Source of the DNA: Methylococcaceae bacterium
Lineage (GTDB): Bacteria; Pseudomonadota; Gammaproteobacteria; Methylococcales; Methylomonadaceae
Assembly (NCBI GenBank): GCA_030699345.1
Contig: JAUYMX010000070.1
Location: 1-5,843 of the forward strand
Direction of reading: 5' to 3'
Length of the DNA stretch: 5,843 nt
Positions within the stretch are counted from its first letter, which is position 1. The number at the start of each line of letters is the position of its first letter. Under the pieces are notes generated by a model. It was not told the DNA's origin, searched no databases, and saw only the letters and a list, made by a program, of their open reading frames with translations. Shown in pieces: positions 1 through 4,802 of this stretch. A program made the position numbers and the translations under genes.

Positions 1-1
1 C

Positions 2-451
2 AATTATGTGCTGCGGCATGCGCTGCAACAGGCTAAAAAGATTAGCAATGGCGCATCGTTATCACGCATCTTCGATAACATTATTTTGACTGCCGCTGAT
101 GAAGACAATGATGCGTTTGAGCATGATCATAAATTGGCACGGCTACCCGATCTGGCACAGCGCATTACGGTTTACTTCAATAACGGTGATTTAGCGCTTA
201 AAACCAGCGATTACACTAAGGGCAATCCTGATCGTTTAGGGCATGACGGCCCGAGCCAGCCGCATCAAATACCGGCGAAAGTGGTTATTGTCGATGCCAG
301 CGACGTGGTGAAAGGAGTAAGCGAACATTCGTATCATGTGGAAAATGACAACGTCGGTAACGACATCATCGCGGTATTGCGCGGCGAAAGTTCGGAACAG
401 ATTCCATCGCGGTTATATGTACCGCATGCTAATAAATTCAAATTGCTTTAA
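2..451 (+). CDS. DUF900-like alpha/beta hydrolase, C-terminal part (5' end outside window)
   Basis: The open frame runs in from the left edge and gives 149 residues before TAA. The first residues, NYVLRHAL, match what follows the nucleophile elbow (GHSMGN-type) of DUF900-family alpha/beta hydrolases, so the catalytic serine should lie just upstream of the window. The likely acid is Asp63 of the fragment, in YFNNGDLALK, a block where this family has a conserved 'Y..ND.AL'. The likely catalytic histidine is His109 in EHSYH, followed by the usual closing segment (GNDIIAVLRGE). The internal GTG at position 8 is not a real start, because the frame is open to the edge and the protein fold begins earlier. 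The substrate is unknown; the family is related to lipases and esterases. It is convergent with the next gene and ends in a hairpin terminator. I am confident of the fold and less so of the exact subfamily. Confidence 0.8.
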   Translation, partial: NYVLRHALQQAKKISNGASLSRIFDNIILTAADEDNDAFEHDHKLARLPDLAQRITVYFNNGDLALKTSDYTKGNPDRLGHDGPSQPHQIPAKVVIVDASDVVKGVSEHSYHVENDNVGNDIIAVLRGESSEQIPSRLYVPHANKFKLL

Positions 452-462
452 GCGCCTCTCAA

Positions 463-501
463 GCCGTGCGCGTCCAAAGCGCACGGCACCGCCTTATTTT
501 T
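463..501 (+). terminator. Hairpin terminator between convergent genes
   Basis: A perfect 9-bp stem (GCCGTGCGC at 463-471, GCGCACGGC at 479-487) closes a 7-nt loop. Six bases later comes a T-rich run (494-501, interrupted by one A). It starts 11 bases after the hydrolase stop, so it most likely ends that transcript. The T-run overlaps the TAA of the opposing SCO-peroxidase gene. The stem may also slow that gene's transcript, although no T-run follows it on the minus strand. Confidence 0.7.
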
Positions 502-2404
502 ACTGACTATCCCCCACCGGCGCAGCAAAGGCATCGGCAACCAGTTCTTGCACGTTGTCCCCGGTTAAGGTTGGTAAAAAGACGGCTAAGTCGTCGATTT
601 CTGCCTCGGTCAATTGCAAGGGCTTGATCAACGGGTCAAGATTTTCGTTAGTAACGCCGCCGCGATTGTAGAATTCCACCACCTCACGCAATGTCGTCAA
701 GCTGCCGTTGTGCATGTAAGGCGCGGTCAGGCTGATATTGCGCAATGTCGGTGTTTTGTATTTCCAGCGATCTTGCGGGTCTTGGGTGATTTCATATCGA
801 CCCAGATCATTTGTCTTGGCCGCCGATACCTTGGCAATCAGACTGTTGGCGACATTAAGATAAACGCCGGGGGCAACTTGTAGCGGTTGCGTGTCGCTGG
901 CTTTGCTCATCGCCTCGCGATAGCCGATGCCGGTATTGTGATTGCCATGATCAGTAAACAGCGCCTGGTTTTTGGCGATAGTGTGGCACCCGGCACAGTT
1001 AGCTTTGCCGGTAAACAGCTTAAAGCCGCGTTGTGCCTGCTCATCGATAGCGCTTTTGTCGTGCCCGAAGTACCAGCGATCGAATGCCGAATTGGCGGAA
1101 TTTAAGCTGCGCTCGTAGCTGGCAATCGCCATGCCGATGGTTTCCATGCCCGGCCCTTTGCCGAAAATGCGCACAAACTGGCGGTTGTAATCGGCAATCC
1201 CTTTTATTTTTTCGATAACAACGCCGATGGACGGATTACCCATTTCGTTATGTGCCCGCAACGGCCCCCAAACCTGTTGTTCCAAACTGTTTTCCCGACT
1301 GTCGTGAAACAGCGTTTTAGCATAAGCGATGTTGTAAAGCGTCGGGCTGTTACGCCTTACAGTGCGGCCTTCAATGCCTACCGCGGTAGCCATTTCGTTG
1401 TTGGTAAAGCCTTGTTCCGGGATGTGGCACATCGCGCAAGAAAAGGTATTGTTAAGCGACAGCCTGCGATCGTAAAACAGCTGTCTTCCTAAACTGATTT
1501 TGGCTTTACTGCTGGGATTGTCGACCGGCACGGGCACAGCACCCAGCCCCAACGGCGGCTTGCGGTAAGTTTTAGTCAGGTCGGTTGCTTGGCCTTTACG
1601 CTCGGCCAAGGCAATGGAATGGGTTTGATAGCTGTCTTGTTCGTAGCCTGATTTGTTATCGCCCGCCGAATATTCGGCGGCAGTCGGCAAATGGTGCGTT
1701 GCTGCTGTGCTGGCTGGTGTTTTTAACAACGTTTTAACATCGTTAATCAACGTATCCGGGTGCAAAAAATCGACGCTGTAGATATTGCGAATCTGTTTGT
1801 TGCGGTCGATCAAATAAACCCGCAACTGGTGTGAAAATGTGCCGGTAAAATGGCCTTCGGCATCAAAAACCTTCTGCACATTTTGTTTGTAATTAGCGAG
1901 CAGCGGTTGTAAGTCTTGTTCGGATTTGGCGGTGAGAAATTGCCAGTCGACGCCATCGCTTTGAAAGCTTTGGGCGTATTGCTGCATGACGTCGGGCGTA
2001 TCGTGCTCGGGGTTAAAACTGATCGTCAACATCCGCAGCTTGCCGACTAATTCGGGCTCTTTTTTCAGCCGGTTTTTTATTTTATGCAAAACCGCTGTTG
2101 CCAACGGGCAGCCGTTGACATCGCTGCAGCTGGAGTAAATAAAACTGAGCAACACCACTTTATCGCCCAGCAAACTGTGCAAAGAAATGGCGTTATTTTG
2201 CGTGTCCAGCACATTGCCGTCGGCGGCATTACCTAATGACGGAAGCTGGTATGTGCCTGGCTCGGGTGCGGTAAACTCAAGCGCACCATAGCCCGGGGCG
2301 AGCGTTTGCGGTGGATTTTGCGACGAGACATCCGCTTGGCTGAATGGGCTGGTACAAACGATAAGTACCATAATAAACAGGCCTGGAAAATTTAATTGTT
2401 GCAT
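500..2404 (-). CDS. Exported SCO-domain / MauG-CcpA-type di-haem cytochrome c fusion protein
   Basis: A 634-residue periplasmic protein with two modules. Residues 1-24 form a signal peptide (hydrophobic core, likely cleavage after SQA). Residues about 55-225 are an SCO1/SenC thioredoxin-like domain with copper/thiol cysteines Cys93 and Cys99 (CSDVNGCP) and the partner His192 (FSHQLRVYLID). A linker of about 60 residues leads to a bacterial cytochrome c peroxidase/MauG domain (about 285-615). It has two haem c sites, CAMCH (323-327) and CAGCH (470-474), and family blocks FYDRRLS, RNSPTL, FHDSRENSLEQQ and APYMHNGSL. SCO proteins deliver copper or reduce thiols; MauG/CcpA proteins reduce peroxide or oxidise a partner protein. 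A fusion suggests redox or copper work at the outer periplasm, which is inference. The start is ATG 2404, with AGAGGG four bases upstream. SCO cysteines are normally CX3CP; here the spacing is CX5CP. Tyr579 (EFYNRGG) may be the axial ligand, as in MauG. Confidence 0.9.
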   Translation of the reverse strand: MQQLNFPGLFIMVLIVCTSPFSQADVSSQNPPQTLAPGYGALEFTAPEPGTYQLPSLGNAADGNVLDTQNNAISLHSLLGDKVVLLSFIYSSCSDVNGCPLATAVLHKIKNRLKKEPELVGKLRMLTISFNPEHDTPDVMQQYAQSFQSDGVDWQFLTAKSEQDLQPLLANYKQNVQKVFDAEGHFTGTFSHQLRVYLIDRNKQIRNIYSVDFLHPDTLINDVKTLLKTPASTAATHHLPTAAEYSAGDNKSGYEQDSYQTHSIALAERKGQATDLTKTYRKPPLGLGAVPVPVDNPSSKAKISLGRQLFYDRRLSLNNTFSCAMCHIPEQGFTNNEMATAVGIEGRTVRRNSPTLYNIAYAKTLFHDSRENSLEQQVWGPLRAHNEMGNPSIGVVIEKIKGIADYNRQFVRIFGKGPGMETIGMAIASYERSLNSANSAFDRWYFGHDKSAIDEQAQRGFKLFTGKANCAGCHTIAKNQALFTDHGNHNTGIGYREAMSKASDTQPLQVAPGVYLNVANSLIAKVSAAKTNDLGRYEITQDPQDRWKYKTPTLRNISLTAPYMHNGSLTTLREVVEFYNRGGVTNENLDPLIKPLQLTEAEIDDLAVFLPTLTGDNVQELVADAFAAPVGDSQ

Positions 2405-2442
2405 GGTGCCCTCTGGGTGGTTATTTTTGTAGTAACACCAAA

Positions 2443-2470
2443 TTCATAAGTGTCTGAGTATCGGTAGCAA
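2443..2470 (-). promoter_or_regulatory. Candidate sigma70 promoter for the SCO-peroxidase gene
   Basis: On the minus strand TTGCTA (2470-2465) and TATGAA (2448-2443) are separated by 16 bases. Both are partial matches to -35 and -10, and would give a leader of about 35 bases before ATG 2404. The match is weak; position is the main argument. Confidence 0.3.
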
Positions 2471-2474
2471 TATG

Positions 2475-2484
2475 ATAGGCCTAT
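2475..2484. promoter_or_regulatory. 10-bp perfect palindrome upstream of the SCO-peroxidase gene
   Basis: ATAGGCCTAT is a perfect palindrome lying just upstream of the candidate -35 box of the minus-strand gene. That is a suitable place for an activator or repressor site, but palindromes of ten bases arise by chance often enough that this is only a pointer. Confidence 0.2.
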
Positions 2485-2531
2485 AAGAACCAATACCTAG
2501 CAGCTATTGCAACTTTCCGGTTTTTGCGACT

Positions 2532-2561
2532 TAGACAATCGTTTTATTTAGCTTTTATAAA
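2532..2561 (+). promoter_or_regulatory. Candidate sigma70 promoter for the DUF2809 gene
   Basis: TAGACA (2532-2537, five of six bases of the -35 consensus) is followed after 18 bases by TATAAA (2556-2561, five of six). The element is in AT-rich DNA with a second TATAAA at 2573. Transcription would start near 2568 and give a leader of about 100 bases that includes the palindrome at 2590. Confidence 0.35.
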
Positions 2562-2589
2562 CATACACTTTCTATAAACCTTGTTCATA

Positions 2590-2602
2590 GGTCATTTTGA
2601 CC
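2590..2602. promoter_or_regulatory. Small palindrome GGTCA-TTT-TGACC, possible operator
   Basis: Two 5-base arms are separated by three T residues, downstream of the candidate + promoter and upstream of the DUF2809 gene. The right half also contains TTGACC, a near -35 box, but no good -10 follows at normal spacing. It could be a regulator site or a small hairpin; there is no further support. Confidence 0.2.
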
Positions 2603-2665
2603 AGATTTTTGGGCAATTAATGTCATATATCTTACGTTAGACGCACACTTTAGGAATCCATCGAC

Positions 2666-2734
2666 ATGAAGCAGGTTTTTTGCCAACCATTTTCCAGTGT
2701 GCATGGTGTTCTGCACAGCGTCACACCTGAGTAA
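2666..2734 (+). CDS. 22-residue open frame with good RBS overlapping the DUF2809 start (leader peptide or displaced true start)
   Basis: ATG 2666 has a good ribosome-binding site (AGGAA at 2652-2656, nine bases upstream). It encodes 22 residues beginning MKQVFCQPF and ending at TAA 2732, inside the DUF2809 frame. The downstream gene has no comparable site of its own. Either this is a leader peptide that couples translation, or it is the genuine start of DUF2809 and a one-base shift has separated it from the rest. The short length allows no homology argument. Confidence 0.3.
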   Translation: MKQVFCQPFSSVHGVLHSVTPE

Positions 2735-3131
2735 CAATACCCGCAATCGCATTTACCTTGGAGCTGCGCTCATCGGCACCATTGGGCTAGGCCTTGCCTC
2801 AAGAAAATTCCCAATGTTGTTTCCCGCAGTCCTTGGGAAGTATCCCGGGGACGCTCTTTGGGCACAGATGGTTTACTGGCTCGTGGGACTCTGCGCGCCG
2901 GCAGCTTCAGTTACAAAAGTCGCCATTTACTCTCTTGCTATTTCGTATACCGACGAGCTTAGCCAATTGTACCAAGCACCCTGGATCAACCAAATTCGTG
3001 CGACGACTCCTGGACACCTGATTCTCGGCTCGCACTTTTCCTGGATTGATCTGGTTTCGTACACAATAGGCATTGCTTTGGTCGCACCTATCGAATGGTG
3101 GCTACTACGGAAGCGAATCGAGAATAAATAA
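2697..3131 (+). CDS. DUF2809 family small integral membrane protein
   Basis: About 144 residues with four hydrophobic segments (near residues 19-36, 57-71, 73-87 and 120-137). The order of motifs fits DUF2809: RNRIYL near the N-terminus, GLASRKFP, the KYPGDALWAQMVY block, then DELSQLYQAPW with IRATTPGHLILG, then FSWIDLVSYTIG. The family is a small inner-membrane protein of unknown function. No upstream in-frame ATG exists beyond the stop at 2667-2669, so starts are limited to GTG 2697, ATG 2703 or GTG 2706, none with a Shine-Dalgarno sequence. Relatives usually begin only a few residues before RNR; here RNR is at residue 16, so the first dozen residues may be wrong or frameshifted. The gene is alone, followed by repeat-rich DNA. 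Confidence 0.8.
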   Translation: MCMVFCTASHLSNNTRNRIYLGAALIGTIGLGLASRKFPMLFPAVLGKYPGDALWAQMVYWLVGLCAPAASVTKVAIYSLAISYTDELSQLYQAPWINQIRATTPGHLILGSHFSWIDLVSYTIGIALVAPIEWWLLRKRIENK

Positions 3132-3183
3132 GGAAAAAAATAGCGGCGAGTAGAACTTCCAATAGTGGATTTGCCAGTAGCAA

Positions 3184-3210
3184 GTAGCCTGGGTGGCGCT
3201 TTACATCCGA
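3184..3210 (+). repeat. Degraded GTAGCC-type REP remnant
   Basis: GTAGCCTGGGTGGCGC followed by TTTACATCCGAG resembles the widespread proteobacterial REP pattern of a GTAGCC(C/T)GG head, a short middle and a partly complementary tail. The arms no longer pair well, so this would be a decayed copy. The assignment rests on remembered resemblance. Confidence 0.3.
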
Positions 3211-3224
3211 GTTAAGTGTTTTTC

Positions 3225-3269
3225 TCGTCCCCATGCGCTGCGTGCCCATAGGGCATAAATGGGAATGCA
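3225..3269. repeat. Nested palindromic repeat, variant of the TTCCCA/TGGGAA REP family
   Basis: Read on the minus strand, outer arms GCATTCCCAT and ATGGGGACGAG enclose an inner hairpin TGCCC-TAT-GGGCA. The outer parts are like the clean palindrome at 3318-3340, so both seem to be one repeat family; this one carries an insertion in its middle and mismatches. Confidence 0.5.
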
Positions 3270-3317
3270 GTAAGAACGCGCCGCGTTGATAAACAAACCG
3301 CAGCGCGGATGGTTTGA

Positions 3318-3340
3318 GTTCCCACGCAGCGCGTGGGAAC
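3318..3340. repeat. Perfect REP-like palindrome at the truncation point of the integrase remnant
   Basis: Ten-base arms GTTCCCACGC and GCGTGGGAAC pair perfectly around the loop AGC. This is a common short palindrome in bacterial genomes, often scattered between genes. It lies directly at the end of the recognisable integrase sequence, and its last base is within the TAG that now closes that frame. It differs from the REP pair flanking the transposase at 5042, so that transposase is probably not its mobiliser. Confidence 0.7.
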
Positions 3341-3521
3341 TAGACAAAATGCGTTAGAAATGCCAAGACATCCTTCGCACCTAAATCTTTCGGGTGGGCC
3401 TTGTCATGAAAGTAAATATAACGTTTAATCCAGTCCACATAAATTGCTCGGTGCGAATAGCGTAATGCTTCACACACAACTTATCACGCACTTGATCAAG
3501 CAACTTGGGAGATTGAGCCAT
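3340..3521 (-). pseudogene. intI: Integron integrase (IntI-like tyrosine recombinase), N-terminal remnant, frameshifted
   Basis: On the minus strand ATG 3521 starts MAQSPKLLDQVRDKL, then KHYAIRTEQF. After a shift of one base at 3441-3443 it continues YVDWIKRYIYFHDKAHP, then KDLGAKDVLAFLTHFV and TAG at 3340. This matches the start of integron integrases (LLDQ.R...R..HYS.RTEQAYV.WI..FI.FH...HP..LG...V.AFL). About 60 of the usual 320 residues remain; the whole catalytic domain with its Arg-His-Arg-Tyr set is gone. The shift is a missing T in a TTT run, so a sequencing error cannot be excluded for that lesion, but the truncation stands. A weak RBS (CAGG) lies within the palindrome just upstream. 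Confidence 0.85.
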
Positions 3522-3650
3522 GCCGTTTTTACCTGAAAAATCAGGATGTGCTTTTTTAAACTTAATTAAAACAATGGACTACAAATTATTTTCAAAAACA
3601 TACACCTCAAAAGTGCTTTTCACGGCATTTTTTAGGGTGTCTACTTTACG
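3522..3650 (+). other. Probable attI region between integrase remnant and first cassette
   Basis: This 129-base AT-rich non-coding stretch occupies the place of attI and the cassette promoter. The likely cassette junction is G3650/T3651, in ACGTTTGCC, ten bases before the first cassette's ATG; the core GTTTGCC departs from GTTRRRY at two positions. It contains the palindrome CCTGA-AAAA-TCAGG (3532-3545), directly before the integrase start codon, and AAAAG-TG-CTTTT (3609-3620). A weak promoter toward the cassettes could be TTTTCA (3617-3622) with TCTACT (3640-3645), 17 bases apart. No LexA box of the CTG-N10-CAG type is seen. Confidence 0.5.
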
Positions 3651-3659
3651 TTTGCCCTC

Positions 3660-4235
3660 ATGAGTACGGCTCTCCGATTTCGCAAGACCCAAGAGCGCGA
3701 ATTCTTCGCCCATCACATGCTACTGCACGCTGCTGAGCGCGAGATTGAGGAAGCACAAGCGAGCGCGAAAGGCCGATTCAACAAGTGCCTTTCCGCAATG
3801 GTTCTTTCGGCCCTTGCGATCGAGGCTCTGGCAAACGCCGTTGGAAGTCGAGTAGCCACGGATTGGACGGTTTTTGAACGCCTGAATCCGTTGGAGAAAT
3901 TGGATAACCTGGCGAGAGAGCTATCCATCGCCTACGACGCGAAGAAGGAGCCGTGGTCAGCCATTACGCAACTTGCGCGCTTTCGAAACGATATTGCCCA
4001 TCCGAAACCAGAACTCGTTCTGGAGGAAAAGATTCTTCCCGAGGTCGCAATCGGGAAAACGCTCTTCGATTCACCGCAGTCCCAGATAGAACGGCAGATC
4101 ACACTCGGGAATGCCCGGCGGGCGCACAAGGCAGTGTGCGCACTAAAGAGTATCCTGACCGATAGTCTGCCGGAGGAAAAGCGCTTCGGCATCTACGTCG
4201 ATATGTGGTCGGAAAGTACAGGCCTGGCAGAATGA
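3660..4235 (+). CDS. Integron cassette protein with HEPN-like R-x4-H motif, possible RNase/toxin
   Basis: A 191-residue soluble, mostly helical protein without signal peptide or membrane segment. Residues 41-62 (NKCLSAMVLSALAIEALANAVG) form a helix like the first core helix of HEPN domains. RFRNDIAHPKPE (107-118) carries Arg109 and His114, the R-x4-H pattern that forms the RNA-cleaving site in many HEPN proteins; Asn110 follows the Arg as is common. A C-terminal helix (151-167) completes a plausible helical bundle. HEPN proteins include toxins and defence RNases, and integron cassettes often carry such genes, but the function is inferred from a short motif. The start ATG is ten bases after the presumed cassette junction and has no Shine-Dalgarno sequence. 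The gene stops one base before the attC. GC content is higher than in the upstream attI region. Confidence 0.75.
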   Translation: MSTALRFRKTQEREFFAHHMLLHAAEREIEEAQASAKGRFNKCLSAMVLSALAIEALANAVGSRVATDWTVFERLNPLEKLDNLARELSIAYDAKKEPWSAITQLARFRNDIAHPKPELVLEEKILPEVAIGKTLFDSPQSQIERQITLGNARRAHKAVCALKSILTDSLPEEKRFGIYVDMWSESTGLAE

Positions 4236-4236
4236 G

Positions 4237-4305
4237 GCCGAACCTTTCAGTCAACCGGACCTGCCGCGAAAAGCCGCGGCAGGTCGGTTTCTTCGAACGT
4301 TGGAC
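4237..4305 (+). other. attC: attC site of cassette 1
   Basis: A 69-bp attC. R'' is GCCGAAC (4237-4243) and R' is GTTGGAC (4299-4305, full match to GTTRRRY); five of seven bases pair. The inner arms are 4253-4268 and 4275-4289: five bp, then one unpaired G (4258), then ten bp, closed by a six-base loop. One or more unpaired bases in the left arm is the hallmark by which IntI recognises the folded strand. Unpaired spacers separate the inner stem from R''/R'. The site could also act as a hairpin terminator, but no T-run follows. The structure seen is far better than a chance palindrome. Confidence 0.85.
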
Positions 4306-4320
4306 ATCATTGGGGCAATC

Positions 4321-4731
4321 ATGAAGCTATTGAAATTCTTGGGTGCGTTTTTGGTTGTAGCAATTGGTCTGTTTCTATTTGTTGTCAATTTCTCAGCGGT
4401 GGAAACGCGCTATCAATGCCCCGGTGACATTTCATCACATGACAATTCTCAGCGGGCCACCATTTTTATGAAATTGAACGAATACAGGTGGTGGGTAAAC
4501 TTGTGGAGTACCAGTAACTCCGATGGTGATGTGTGGTTGGAGGTTCCGCATAGAGGGCCTGAATATTTTAATCACATCAGGGAAAATGGCGATGAACTTC
4601 AGTTTTTTGACTATAACTACCAAACAACCAACAAAGAATACAAAGGGCATTTTTCTTCTCTAAGCAAAACTCTCTCCGTTACTACTTCGTCTTGGTCATT
4701 TGAGGGTACATGTAAAAGGATCGAAAAATGA
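4321..4731 (+). CDS. Integron cassette protein, membrane-anchored, unknown function
   Basis: A 136-residue protein. Residues 1-27 contain two Lys followed by a long hydrophobic stretch (FLGAFLVVAIGLFLFVV), an uncleaved anchor or signal peptide. The rest, about 105 residues, is hydrophilic and rich in aromatic residues (YRWWVNLW, LQFFDYNY), with Cys35 and Cys131 that could form a disulfide outside the cytoplasm. Such a beta-rich domain of unknown function is often seen in cassette arrays; I do not recognise a named family. ATG 4321 is preferred over TTG 4300, because TTG lies inside the attC core of the previous cassette and GGGG at 4313-4316 gives a ribosome-binding site. The gene stops one base before the next attC. 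Its lower GC content than cassette 1 suggests separate origins. Confidence 0.8.
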   Translation: MKLLKFLGAFLVVAIGLFLFVVNFSAVETRYQCPGDISSHDNSQRATIFMKLNEYRWWVNLWSTSNSDGDVWLEVPHRGPEYFNHIRENGDELQFFDYNYQTTNKEYKGHFSSLSKTLSVTTSSWSFEGTCKRIEK

Positions 4732-4732
4732 A

Positions 4733-4795
4733 GCCCAACCATACGCTCAAGCGGGACTGCGCAAAAGCGCGCAGCCCCTTAGCACCTCGCTAGGC
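4733..4795 (+). other. attC: attC site of cassette 2, with degenerate R' core
   Basis: A 63-bp attC. R'' is GCCCAAC (4733-4739, matches RYYYAAC) and R' is GCTAGGC (4789-4795), which differs from GTTRRRY at its second base. Inner arms 4749-4762 and 4769-4780 pair with two unpaired bases in the left arm (C4752 and A4756) and a loop containing AAAA, as in the first attC. Because the second T of the core is next to the recombination point, this site may be weakened. Confidence 0.8.
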
Positions 4796-4802
4796 GTCAC
4801 AA

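Larger units (their letters stand above)
3132..3317. other. Gene-free stretch of repeat remnants
   Basis: I see no coding potential on either strand here. The stretch contains a degraded GTAGCC-type repeat (3184-3210), a nested palindromic repeat (3225-3269) and a GC-rich patch with small hairpins (AACGC/GCGTT at 3276-3288; CCGCG/CGCGG further on). The missing part of the integron integrase was sought here on the minus strand and not found. Confidence 0.5.

Noticed and set aside
614..1492. Three plus-strand open frames (614-883, 887-1105, 1250-1492) opposite the SCO-peroxidase gene.
   Set aside because: They are antisense to well-conserved haem and peroxidase motifs, have no RBS or recognisable product, and follow from codon bias of the real gene.
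2636..2642. GTTAGAC, a perfect integron core sequence, upstream of DUF2809.
   Set aside because: No RYYYAAC partner or paired inner arms are nearby, and it lies on the wrong side of the integrase remnant.
3351..3360. GCGTTAGAAATG, resembling an attC core.
   Set aside because: The last core base is A rather than a pyrimidine, and the bases are part of the integrase reading frame (LTHF).
3532..3545. Palindrome before the integrase start considered as a LexA (SOS) box.
   Set aside because: It has CTG-N6-CAG, not the N10 spacing of gammaproteobacterial LexA sites.
3132..3650. Possible CRISPR array or tRNA in the repeat-rich gap.
   Set aside because: The repeats are palindromes of differing sequence without regular spacing, and no cloverleaf was seen.
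3713..4192. Two minus-strand frames and one extra plus-strand frame overlapping cassette 1 (3713-3928, 3932-4192, 3953-4165).
   Set aside because: They are shadows of the 191-residue frame, which begins and ends exactly at the cassette borders.
4435..4650. Minus-strand frame opposite cassette 2.
   Set aside because: Antisense shadow; the forward frame fits the cassette borders and has an RBS and a membrane anchor.
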